This document shows positions 24,483 to 35,136 of a stretch of DNA of 64,000 nucleotides, piece after piece. Position numbers and translations under genes: made by a program. This stretch comes from Rostratula benghalensis (taxonomy: Eukaryota; Chordata; Aves; Charadriiformes; Rostratulidae), in contig VXAI01000178.1 of the NCBI GenBank assembly GCA_013399305.1, forward strand, positions 473,819 to 537,818, read 5' to 3'. How positions within the stretch are numbered: position 1 is the first letter of the stretch; every line of letters begins with the position of its first letter. The notes below the pieces were generated by a model. It saw nothing but the letters and a program-made list of their open reading frames with translations. It made no database searches and had not been told where the DNA came from.

Positions 24483-27320
24483 AGGGGCTACATTCAAGCC
24501 GCAGGCATATGGTTCAGTTGTAGGGATGATAGTGTTTAAAGTCAAAGAGAAAACCAATACACAGTTCCAAATACTTATTATTTAAAGCTGACAAATTCAC
24601 CTCCTTCTTTAAAGTAGCCATGGAGCTGAGGAAAGGGTGGAAGTCTCTCACTTGAAAAAACTTTACCCCACAGCCCTTCCATTGATTTTGGACCAGGGCT
24701 ACAGTCCATAGGATTCTTCTACTTTCACTGTGCTGAAGCTACCCTGTGATGGGCCTGGCCAGAACTGTTTCTGGTTGTACCTGATTGCCCTAACAGAGCT
24801 TAAAAATGTGTCAGATGCCTTATTTTTGGCTTCCAGTGGGATACAGGCAATAAGGTTGTTGTGAGGTAGGAGGCAACGTAAAGAAAGAGCAGGCACTTAT
24901 ACTCAACATCCCCAAGTAGCCACAGGATGTCATACTGAGAAAGGACTGGCCCCCAATCTGTTAAATCTGCTAATACCTTGGTGGGATAAAACCAGCAAAC
25001 ACAGAGAGTAAGTTTAGACACTCATCTGTACTGTCTGATTTAAAATTATGTAGGAAGTATATGTGCCTATGTCTATACCTTTTTCTATAACTGTATGTGC
25101 ATTTTTATCCTTATGTTGTGGGTCAAGGGCAGGGGTTAAGTGTCGAGAGACATTGGGAATGACAATTTGAAATGTAAAAACAGCTTTGCGGAGATCCTGG
25201 AGTAGGGATTGAAGCAGGGAACCAGGGGAAGGACAGCCCTGCAGCCATCAGAGATTTGACAAACCATTTGTCCTGTGGAGTGGTTACACAAAGGCAGTGG
25301 TTTTATCGGGATGTTATGCTGTGGGAAATCATGTAAACACACCTCCTTAACACATGGTTACTCACCACCCTGTCCAGGAACAGGGGCAATTTATGGTTCA
25401 TACTTCAAGTACAATTTGTGCTGGCTGTCCTGGCTCTCAGTGACCTGGAATAGCAATGGGAACTGCTCTACCCACCATCTGGGACAAAAAGAAGTGCCCA
25501 ACTCCAGCCAGCGCAATCAAAGGAATAGATGGCTGTTGGTGCCACACGTGTTTGTGTGTGTTTCTGCCTGTGCTGATCTCTGTGGCCAGCCATGTATGTA
25601 TAAATGGAGATATGTGATGGAGATGTGTGTTTGTGTGTGTGCTTACTGAAAATACACCCTCAGGTTCATTTCTGTCCAGAGCTGAATCTCCAGAGATGAG
25701 GGCTACCAGATTTGAAAACCTCTAACAGCTAGGAAAAGTTACAAAGAAATCTTTTTTTTTTCTTCCTTTTTTTTTTTTTTTTAGTAAAAAATGCCTTTTT
25801 ACATTAGAGATAATTTATTTCTATTTCTTTTCTGTAAAATCCTAGTCTTCACTAAAGGTCTTACATATATTTGTGGGTAGTATGAAAAGAAATTCTTTGA
25901 GTATTCTGTTTTGTTACTTTCTCTCAAGAACCTGTCTATTGTACATCATCTCTCTCTGATTTCCTATCTCTTTTCCTCTGTTTTGGGATTCCTTGAGGAT
26001 GAGGATTCAATGACATCTTCATTGCAGGTATTGGCAGAAAAGGATGGCTGAGCACCATGGCTAAACACTTTTTTCTTTTTTTTTACTAAAAGATGGTCTA
26101 CGAAGCTTCACCAGCAAAGAGGATGCATTAGACTGTGGTTTGGATGGAGACATGTAATCACATATTCCATGACTGTTATTTTTGAATTCCTGAGACCAGA
26201 AAATTGCAGTGCTTAGTAGAGGGGACACAAGCCCAAAATGTGCAAGTCAGATCCTGTGAAAAACTCTTAGCAGGAGAAATTATCAGAATTGTCCTTTTAC
26301 ACACAGTTTAAAGGTGTTCGGATCCTTGATTCCCACTGATCCCAGAACTTGTGTGTTTCTACACTATAAAGGAATAATAACTGAAAAAATAATACATAAG
26401 GACTTCTGACATACACAATTCTACTTATATTTCAACCATATAGTCTACATACTTATAGAATCTGACTGTTGTTTTTTTTTTTTACAATAAATACTCATAA
26501 ACTTCTGAGTTGATTCCCAGTGAGCAGCCCATTTGTCCACACCTTAGAAGAAAGAAGCACTGAGGTCTTCTTAGAACCTGAGGTTCCTTTAGTTGAGTAT
26601 GAGGCTTCTCGGTGCTAGAAAAGACAAGAAAAACCCTGTAGGTTCTACCATCCATACTCAGTAAAAGAAAAAAAAAAACTGTGGGAACTTCTGTGGAGTG
26701 GGGACATAGGCAGAGCTAACCAGTAGCAGTTTCATGAAACTTCCAGTTTGAAAGGTAACCGGCAGCAGCAAACAGAAGGTGGTGGTGGGTAGATGAGGCA
26801 AGAATATAATTTCTCTATGTACTTTATCCTGTCTTCTTCCATTTTAAGTCAGATATCAGGCTTTGAGAGGCTGTAATATGAGTATATTGTATAAATTTGA
26901 ACCACCTCCACTGAGGAACATGAATTCTGTGTACTTTTTTACCCTGCAGCGCTATTTATACTCAAGCAAAAGCTGTGCAAAGCGCTGTTATCCAAACCCA
27001 CCTATTCTAGGGTAAAGAACACATGATCTTGCATGGCATTCTCTGCTTTCAAGTCATCTGTACCATTTTGCTGTGACCTAAACGTAGCCAGCATGGTGCA
27101 GGCTAACACCGAATTGGGAGCAACTTGGTGTTGGAGAGGGTTAAGCCTGCATAGAGAAGTACAGCACGAAGCAGGCAAACTCATGTTCACATCTAGCTGG
27201 CTCAGTAACTTCATTGTGTATCCTTGGCCTAAGACACACCAAATTCACAGGGACATTGCAAAGGGTGAGGGGAAACATATAATTACTTCAATAGAAATAG
27301 CACAGATTCACTGAGCAAAA
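24483..27320. other. Unique non-coding DNA, no gene seen
   Basis: It holds a G/T-rich stretch with short TG runs at 25543-25642 and T-rich tracts at 25752-25782 and 26471-26484. Open frames up to 124 codons (25275-25649) end in the TG run, which encodes VCVCVCA, and have no domain. Confidence 0.65.
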
Positions 27321-27613
27321 CACTGACAATTACTTAACCACAAAATCTGGGGAAGTTAACAAAAAAGACACTAGCAATTATTTAATCATATTGTCTGGAG
27401 GAGCTACATATTAGGATATCAACAATTATTCAACCACATCATCTGGTAAATTTGAGTAAATTTGAGATCTTTTGAGTATAGAAATGCAGTCTACAGAGAT
27501 CTGGTAAAAAAAAAATAAATAAAAAAAAAACTCAGACGAAAACCAAACACCAAAGAAAGGGACAACCATGATAGAAAAGGACAGTAACAGTTATTTATAA
27601 TCACGATGTCTGG
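27321..27613 (+). repeat. Decayed ~50 bp tandem repeat, four units
   Basis: A core of the form CAATTATTTAACCACATNNTCTGG recurs at 27321-27350, 27369-27398, 27419-27446 and 27581-27613. The first three starts are 48 and 50 bp apart; the fourth comes after an A-rich interruption (27508-27532) at about three periods' distance. Units differ by many substitutions, so the array is old. GTAAATTTGA is itself doubled at 27446-27465. No known satellite family is recognised. Confidence 0.65.
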
Positions 27614-29640
27614 AATATCAACAAATCCTTCAGGATTTGAAGAATCAAGCAAGAATTATCACTCCCCTATATCATGTACATCCTTTAATGAAGAAATAAA
27701 CCTGAGCAGGACTCTGCTCCCCACAGAGCTGTGAGCTGAATTTTTGGTCCTGGATGCAAAAAGATTGAGGCACATGTAAGAGAACCATTCACAGGGTTTA
27801 GGATTTGTTATCTATCATAAGGTCACACTTAAGTGTCTGAAAAAACTCTTTTGCTGTTTTCGTATTGGTGTGTTGGATATACAAGCACAGGAGAAGGGTA
27901 CTGGAGTTGCTTTATGCTAGTCTTGTCATTGAAAGACAAGATCAAAACCCACCTTTATGAGGCTGTTTTTTGCTCATTGTGGCCAAATCATGCAAACTGT
28001 CCAAGCCTTGATCTGCTGAAGAACAACGACAGTGCTGTCCTGCCTTTCAGATCAAGGTAATAAAGAGTGTGAGAGATGTGAAGTGCATTGTTATGGAAAT
28101 CTGAGAGAAAACCAGGACGGTTTGATTGGAAGATGGCAGTTGACCAAAATAAAATGGCTCCCAAAACAGAATTAAAATTACATCAGCTCTACTTTGGGCT
28201 GAATAATATTAAAAACTGCCAGAAAATGTAACAGACTTCCACTAGGAACTTATCTTTGTTTCAGTGGATTTAGATTTTCAGTTTATATGGCTTCTGTATT
28301 GGAGCCAGGCTTAAATCTCCAGCAAAAGGGTACAAATATGAGCAGATGAGCAGCATGAGCCAGATGTGCTGACTTGCACTTATTAAATATAAAGAAGTTC
28401 ATATAACTTGTGGTTAAAAAAATTACAGAGGACTCAGAGTGTGGATTAAGTATCCCTGCTCCCTTCGAGAGTTGCTGGGAAATGAAGGCAAATGGTTTAA
28501 AGCAAGAGATGTTGAACTCCTTAATCCTTAATTCTCCAAAACACATCTCAGGTTGCACCTATATTCAGAGTTTGTTTAAAACTGCAGAAGGTTCCACGTG
28601 GGATGATCCACAAGGCATTTACATTTCTAGTATGGGGTGTATATACCACAGCCTATGTCCTAGGAGCACCCACTACTTCAGTGACCTTCTCATCCAAAAG
28701 CTCCTGTGAGATGTGAAGCAGTGGTGCCCCTAATCTCAGCCACAGATCCTGATCCATCACATGTCTTTATAACAGGTTGATTGCTGCAAAAATGGCTGTC
28801 AAGCAAAGACTGATGATGTATTTCCTCGCACACCTTACGCTCCTGCCCTCCATTAACACTGTTCTTGGGGTAATGAACAATGTGAACATGGAGGGATTCC
28901 TCCCTCCTCTGCCTGAGGGGGATATGAAACCCACATCTATCGTCTGCATATCATATTTTCTACACAAAAGATAACCCTTCTGCTCCTTGAGCAAGGTAAA
29001 GTTCATTACTTTTAACAACCTCAGTGACCTTCAGTTACAGAAACCTCCTGTGAAGTGGTGCCCCAAGCCCACAGATTTTCCACTTTTTTTGAAGAATGCT
29101 TCAGCTTTTGTTCTATTTGGTATAGGAAAGAAGAATGACTCTTTGAAAGGCATGAAGGACCTCACTTACTTACCATGAGCTAGAAGACAGACAGCTTATT
29201 GCTGAAAGGTTTACACTATTTATATGTGTGAGTAGGTACTTAACTCATTGAAGGAAAGCATTGAACTCCCTTTCCTCTGTAAAGTCTGCTCTCTGCTGTT
29301 TTTATAACTCTTCTGATAAACATAGTTCAAGGATATTTGGAGTCCTACTGACCTTCCCTGGCCAGCATTAGTACAAGAGTAATAATAGTGTCATACTAAT
29401 AGGAAATAGCAGTCTTGGAACAAGCCGGGGTAGAAAGTCAGCGGGACTTTCACTGAAGCAAAGAGGAGTCATACAAAGAGAGACGCTGTCTCCTTTGCAT
29501 GAGAAGAGATCCTTCCTCTCTGGCTCCACCACCACCACTTTGGCAACTCACCAGCAAAGGAGAGGGATGAGCTCTGCAGACAGCGTGGCTAACCCAAAAT
29601 GAGCCTAGGATTTGCTTCATTAATGTTTGACTCTGTCCTC
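27614..29640. other. Unique non-coding DNA, no gene seen
   Basis: Short open frames only (up to 99 codons). No repeat recognised. Confidence 0.65.
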
Positions 29641-30128
29641 TGCACCCTTCTCTTTCCCCCCTCCTTCCTTTTAATCAGATTTCTGTCGTCTTTGGCCCGG
29701 AGCAGATGCAGGCGGTATCCTCCAATGATGAGTGCCGTGCTCTGTTCCCCCTCTTCTCTCTCTGCCACTTAGCACAGTGCTCCTCTGTCAGACGCTATTG
29801 CTCCCAGATTAAAACAATATATGACAAAATGATACCCGCTGACTATTGACACTGGCAATTATATAAGAATTAAATGGGCTGTGTGTTTTGGAAGAGCTTC
29901 AAAGGCTTGTGGGATTCCCACACATGCTCAGAAAGCTGTGGGGTCCTTTTTAGTTCTCAGACATATGGCTACTTCCAAGCCTGCTATTTCCTATTAACAT
30001 GAAACTATTATTACCCACTTACTAAATGCTTCCTGTCGCTATCCAGCCAGGAAAGAGAGCGTCCAAGATAACAGCATCTGAAACCCCAAGAAAAAGGGGC
30101 TGGCAGATGGGTCAGTTTCCTAAGGAAC
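29641..30128. other. Unique DNA, conserved-looking texture
   Basis: Less AT-biased than its surroundings, pyrimidine-rich at 29640-29680 and 29735-29765, then a stretch with AATATATGACAAAATGATAC and CAATTATATAAGAATTAAAT. No open frame of note and no repeat match. It adjoins the CpG cluster at 30129, so it could belong to the same regulatory element; this is inference only. Confidence 0.35.
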
Positions 30129-30312
30129 CGTGTCCAGCAAGATTTATCCGACTTTCCGTTCCCCCCGCCGGTGGGTGGGGTTGAAAGGGTGATGTAATTT
30201 CTATCAGCGACGGCTGTTGAGCTCAGCATCTGTCCCAACAAGTGTGTGAACTTCTCCTACCGGCCCAAGGTATTACACATGCCATGGGAAAAAGTTCCTA
30301 CGCGCCACCCGG
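30129..30312. promoter_or_regulatory. CpG cluster, candidate regulatory element
   Basis: Eleven CpG dinucleotides fall within about 185 bp (CCCCCCGCCGG, CAGCGACGG, ACCGG, TACGCGCC, CCCGG). Elsewhere in the window CpG occurs on the order of once per 100 bp or less. It is shorter than the usual 500 bp promoter island, and no exon, TATA box or downstream reading frame is seen. A small unmethylated enhancer-like element or an orphan mini-island is possible, as is a local fluctuation. Confidence 0.25.
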
Positions 30313-30641
30313 CAAAGTCTTAGACCTGCCATAACCCTCAACCTCCCTCCTGGCTCTTGCTTACTGAATTATTTTGCAGTGCTAGCCCAGGATGCACTTA
30401 GAAAACTGCTCTGATGATGGCAGAGAAAAAAATCTCCTAAGAAGTATCTTTACGGTAACTTTTTGAGGTGCAAAGGGTAATATAGGTATTTTTATTTCAT
30501 GTCCCTCACTTCAGCCATAAAGTACCTCAGAGGCACTTTAAGGAAGTGTGGAAGGTGAGAAAAGCATTATTTTATTTTATTTTTTAAAGTTAAATTGAAG
30601 CCTGGGTTTTCTGCTGCTTTCAGAATCTTAAGTCTTGTGAA

Positions 30642-30741
30642 ACTGAGCAACCAGGTCTAGTGTAAGTCCCTGCCCATAGCAAGGGGGTTGGAATTACATG
30701 ATCTTTAAGGTCCCTGTCAACCCAAACCATTCTATGATTCA
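30642..30741 (+). repeat. CR1 LINE 3' end, short fragment
   Basis: CTGAGCAACCAGGTCTAGTG, CCCTGCCCATAGCAAGGGGG, TTGGAATTACATGATCTTTA and AACCCAAACCATTCTATGAT appear in consensus order and end at one tail unit. Only the last 100 bp remain. It is of the CCATGGCAGGG type. Confidence 0.95.
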
Positions 30742-31009
30742 GTGGTGTGTGAGGCCAGTTAAGGATGAAGACAAAAGCAGACAGCACTTTGTATTTCTCT
30801 GCTTTCTTACTGAAACAAACAGGTCTTAGCCATTTAAATATCATTCCAATTAAAACAGGGTATCTATTTGCATGCTTTTAGAAAATTTGATCCTTAAGTA
30901 TGCGCCTAAGAACTTGGTGAAACCATGTAACAAAAGCAGATCTTGAAGACCTCCAGCTTTTTCCTTAAGGGAATCTCATGCCTTGAAATAGACAGAAGTA
31001 TTCTTCCTT
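30742..31009. other. Unique non-coding DNA
   Basis: No gene or repeat recognised between the CR1 tail and the poly-A tract. Confidence 0.6.
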
Positions 31010-31033
31010 AAAAAAAAAAAAAAAAAAAAAAAA
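31010..31033 (+). repeat. Poly-A tract (A24)
   Basis: Twenty-four uninterrupted A residues followed by a G/A-rich stretch to 31066. No upstream sequence recognisable as a processed pseudogene or SINE. Probably a simple repeat. Confidence 0.95.
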
Positions 31034-32397
31034 GGGAGAGAGAAAATAGGGAAAAAAAATAGAAAAACAGGTTTTCATTCCTAAGGGGCTTTTGGGTTCG
31101 GGGGGAGACAGGCCAGAGCTACACGGGAGCTGATGGGAGCTTGGAGGAGGACCCACTGCGGTTTTGAATCAGGCCCCTCATTATGGTTTCAGAGGTCTAT
31201 GCTGAGCCTTTCTGTCCAAGGGTTGCTTGTGGCCGGGCTCCTCGGAGCACAGTGTCCCAGCCCCTCCTGAACCACACAGTGCAGGACAGATCACCTCGAG
31301 GCAACCAGGCAGCCCAGAGCCAAAGAAAATGTCTTTGCCCTCAATGACTCCAAGCACACCCCCTCCAAGAGGTCAGGAGCTTCCCTCAAAGAGCAGGCTG
31401 AGACCATATTGCAAACACTCAGCTACCTCCAACCCTTCTGTTTTTCTGCTCTTCTGTTGTCAGTCTCATATTCTCCCACCTAGGCTACAGGTATTAATCT
31501 GGGTGTTGTCCACAGAGCTCCAAAGCATCGTGTTTACCAAACCTCCCTCAGGTCACAGTGCTTCGGTGGCACAAATGAAAATAAAATACATCCTGCTGAT
31601 GTGAGGAGAGAGAGAGGAGATAGAAATGCGTCTGTATACTAGGGTTAAAGCACTGGGCGAGATGGTCTGTTTAACATCTCAGCCTCCTTGCAGACACGCA
31701 GCATGTTCCTGAGGTTAACCAGCCGATGCATGGCATAACCCTGTTATTACTGCTTCTATTATAGGAAGGCCTTGGATCTAGATGAAATTGGGCTTTCCTA
31801 GCAGCACAAGGAGTATGTAGGAGGAGGACATGATCTTCTCTGCCCTCTCACCTGACCCCCAGCATCCCAGAGAAACTAGCAGAGGGACAAGGAGGAGCTG
31901 ACCCCAGTAGAACCAAAGTCAGGCGAGGAGTGATTGGCACTTCCAGGCATCCTACCCACAGTGATACCTTCCCCATTAGGGCACAAAATTTTCCTGAAAG
32001 AGCTTTTGGAGATCAGACCACTGTCTACCTTGTTGCTCTCTGAGCTTCAACCAAAACTGTCACTACGACACACATCTCACCCTCTCCTCTGGGTAGATTT
32101 TAATTAAAAGGCAGGAACTGATTTGGGAGGGAATAGCCATCTTGCAATTTATTCAGTGATTAGGGCTCACTTGAGTGGCACTTGTCTTTTGGCTGTGTGA
32201 CCCATACCAAAGCCTCATTCTTCCTGGGTGGGCTAGAATTTTAAAAGGTTACATTTCCAAAGGAGAATCTTAGCTACGTGATGGCTGAAATGCAAGAGAC
32301 GTTGCTTTGAAATACCATATTGCTCTCGTAAACAGTATATTATCCCCCCCATGCAGAACAGATAATCCAAAATAATGCAATAGTGCCTTAAAAAGTG
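31034..32397. other. Unique DNA with a GC-richer first part
   Basis: 31080-31420 is GC-richer than the window average and carries a proline- and serine-rich 125-codon frame (31227-31604). That frame has no domain, no clear splice context and several overlapping alternatives, so it is not called as a gene. The remainder is ordinary AT-rich DNA. Confidence 0.55.
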
Positions 32398-32612
32398 TTA
32401 TTATAATTAATTATGTATTTGTGTGTGTATTTATTTGCTATTTATTATCACTACTAATAATTATAATTATTTTAATAAATAAGCCAGTAATAATCATTTC
32501 TTTATTAGTAAAGATTTATTAATTGTTAATATGTTATATAATAAATATAAATAACAATTCACAATTATTTCTTTCATTTTTATTTATTATAATAATATTG
32601 TAATACAAACAA
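32398..32612. repeat. AT-rich low-complexity tract
   Basis: About 215 bp composed almost only of A and T, with many TTATTA, AATAAT and TTTATT units and short self-complementary blocks such as AATAATTATAATTATT. The origin is probably slippage at short repeats. It could be prone to unpairing but no function is implied. Confidence 0.9.
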
Positions 32613-32829
32613 TCAAGTTTCTCTAGAAAAAATTATTAGATGTTTTCAATGCCTGATTCCTATGAAAAGTCCAGCTGAAAAAAATCATATTTAAAAAATG
32701 TGAAATGTTTCTTCCTTTAACCTTACAATTACTTGAGGGGAAAACAGGAACAGTAGCAATCGCATCCAGGCCGAAACAGAACTGGCTTTTACAGGGCAAC
32801 ACCAAAGCAATAAATATGATTGCAGTTCT

Positions 32830-32894
32830 TTTGGGACTAGAACTAGATGATCTTTAAGGTCCCTTCCAATCCAAACCATTTTATGATTCTATGA
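32830..32894 (+). repeat. CR1 LINE 3' end, ~65 bp fragment
   Basis: ACTAGAACTAGATGATCTTT, AAGGTCCCTTCCAATCCAAA and CCATTTTATGATTCTATG form the terminal CR1 block and tail. Sequence upstream (TGCAGTTCTTTTGGG) no longer matches, so the copy is strongly 5'-truncated. Confidence 0.93.
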
Positions 32895-34670
32895 CTTATA
32901 TAAACGAACTCAGCCTGAATTCTTTGTTGTAGCCACTCAACTCAGCAGAGTCTGCGTTGGATTTTCTTATTTCCTTACATCTCCAGTCAATCCGTTGGGT
33001 CACACAGAGCTCCTGGCTGAAAGGGAAGAGAAAATCTCCTGTTTGGGTTTGGATGGAAGGCTTCTGTGACTGAAAGGTAATTTTCCATTTTTTCCACCAT
33101 CCAGTAATTAATCTAATGAAAGATATTACATCATGCCATATGTAGCCTCATTGTCTAAAACCATTATCATATACCAAATGAAAAGAGGGAATTGGTGTGA
33201 TGACTGGCAGCTGAGCCAGAAGGGATACACTTAATTAAGCTATTATACATATATACATTAATCCAAATGCTGGATCCCACACCTATGGTACAATATTTTA
33301 TCTTCCTAAAGCAAGCCTAAAAATTCCCACTGATTGAAGAAATGTACCATATCTGGTGCTGCAGGTCGTAGGGTGTTGTTATTAATTAAATGGATGTATG
33401 CAACGTGAAATGCAATGGAGAGAGGTTTAGGTCTTCCTGAGTGTGAGAATGTCTAATGATCCACTCTCCTTCTCTGCATTCTGCTTTCTCTTTATTTATT
33501 TACATTTTGCACCCTCTTAATCTGTACTTTTAGTGGCACCCAGCTACACCAATGGGACATGTCAATTTGCAATATATGAAGTTTGGACTCAGTTGATTAG
33601 CCATTGAGGGAAGCACAAACTTTTTCTTTTTTTTTTTTTTGGTGTAAAGATGACTGTTTACTCTCACTATGCTTTTCTTCCCTCTTTATTATTTCTTTGC
33701 TTTTTATACAGATGTAAAATGCAGCTCTTCTGTGGAAAACCCACAAACCCAATTATCTGGAAGTGGCCCAAGTCCGTTCCAGTCAATTACAATCTATTGG
33801 GAGACAAGTGTTGGCAAGTTTCTCCCAGATACAGCATCAAATTAATGGCCATCAGAGGCCTTTCCTGATGAAAAAGAGGAGGGGGTGAAAGTTATAGACA
33901 CAGACAGGACATAAATTAGGTAACTATGGCAGAAAACAAACCACCATTTGTTGTTAGTTATGGTCTTTCAGCTTGAAAGTGACAAAAAACAAACAAAAGA
34001 AATTTGTTATGTACATTGAGGTTGGAGTAGTGTAGGAACCATGCAGCTCTTGAGAATGTTCAAGGAAATGGGCTTTTGCCAAGTATACTACTATCATAAA
34101 TCTGTATTTCTGCCTGCTGTTTACTATTATATCAGAGATTTTGCTGACAGAATGGGGAAATTCATGGAGATGAGCGACAGAACGCTTAAGAAAAAATACT
34201 AATAATAGCACCCTTTCGTTCTCTTTCTTTAAAGTTAATGAAGGGTGAAATCATCCCCAAACTGAAAGGGTGGGACTCAATGCGAAGCCAACAGATTACC
34301 CCAGACAAGGTGCTGGAAAAGTTGTATCTGTAAACTAAGGGTGGGATTTTCCGAAGTAGCTAGAGAGTAAAATATTTCTCACCTAACTCTGGCCACCTAT
34401 AAGTCAAACACCCCTAATAAGTAGTCCCCAGTCACCTCCAGGAGATATCAAATTACTTACTTATCTACAAAAAGTGGGTTGCTTTTCAGAGGTACCTGTG
34501 CTTCTCTGTTGGCAAAGTGGGAGTCTATAGTCTTGGTTCAGACTAGGTATATAAAAGTTAGGCATAAAATTTAGTTGGATGAGTAAAATCTCATCTTAAC
34601 TGAGTGTCAGACAACACTTCCATAGGTGCTTTTGGAATGTACCTGACAAAAAGTTACCTTTCAAAACAAA
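32895..34670. other. Unique non-coding DNA, no gene seen
   Basis: 33070-33420 is rich in TAAT-type words (CAGTAATTAATCTAATGAAA, CTTAATTAAG at 33230-33239) and has a conserved-looking texture. 34340-34640 holds phrases (TCTCACCTAACTCTGGCCAC, GTTAGGCATAAAATTTAG) resembling the old dispersed repeat suspected at 21.2 kb, inverted. No gene. Confidence 0.55.
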
Positions 34671-35136
34671 AGGACCTATTGGAACAAATCCATAGGAGGG
34701 CTATGGAAATGATCAGAGGGCTGGAGCACCTCTCCTGTGAAGACAGTCTGTGAGAGTTAGGACTGGAGAAGAGAATGTTCCAGGCAGACCTAATAATGGA
34801 CTTCCAATACCTGAAGGGGACCTACAGGAGAGATGGAGAGGGACTCTTTATCAGGGGATGGAGTGATAGTACGAGGGGCAGTAGCTTTAAACTGAAAGAG
34901 AGGAGATTTAGATTAGATATCAGGAAGAAATTCTTTACTGTGAGGGTGGTGAGACACTGGAACAGGTTTCCCAAAGAAGCTGCTAAATCTCTATCCCTGG
35001 AGATGTTGAAGGCCAGGCTGGACATGGCTTTGAGCAACGTGGTGTGGTGGGAGGTGTCCCTGTCCATGGCGGCCCCCATGGTTGGAACTTGATGACCTTT
35101 GAAGTCCCTTCCAACCCAAAGCATTCTGTGATTCTA
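34671..35136 (+). repeat. CR1 LINE, ~465 bp with a 105-codon open ORF2 end
   Basis: Best-preserved CR1 reading frame of the window. The frame at 34775-35092 translates through the ORF2 C-terminus: DFQYLKGTYRRDGEGLFI, FKLKERRFRLDIRKKFFTVR, VVRHWNRFPKEAAKSLSLE and MLKARLDMALSNVV appear in the order of the CR1 reverse-transcriptase tail. Upstream, a short deletion or shift separates it from the GLEHLSCEDSL part. The 3' UTR (GGGAGGTGTCCCTGTCCATG, CTTCCAACCCAAAGCATTCT) and one tail unit follow. The endonuclease and catalytic RT domains are absent, so the copy is dead. The open frame is a remnant, not a gene. Confidence 0.96.

Noticed and set aside
31227..31604. Proline/serine-rich 125-codon frame in GC-richer DNA
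   Set aside because: Composition explains the residues. No domain, promoter or splice site could be tied to it.
32179..32230. GGCTGTGTGACCC..CCTCATTCTTCC, similar to the MIR core
   Set aside because: Only about 12 matching bases are contiguous and the flanks do not follow the consensus.
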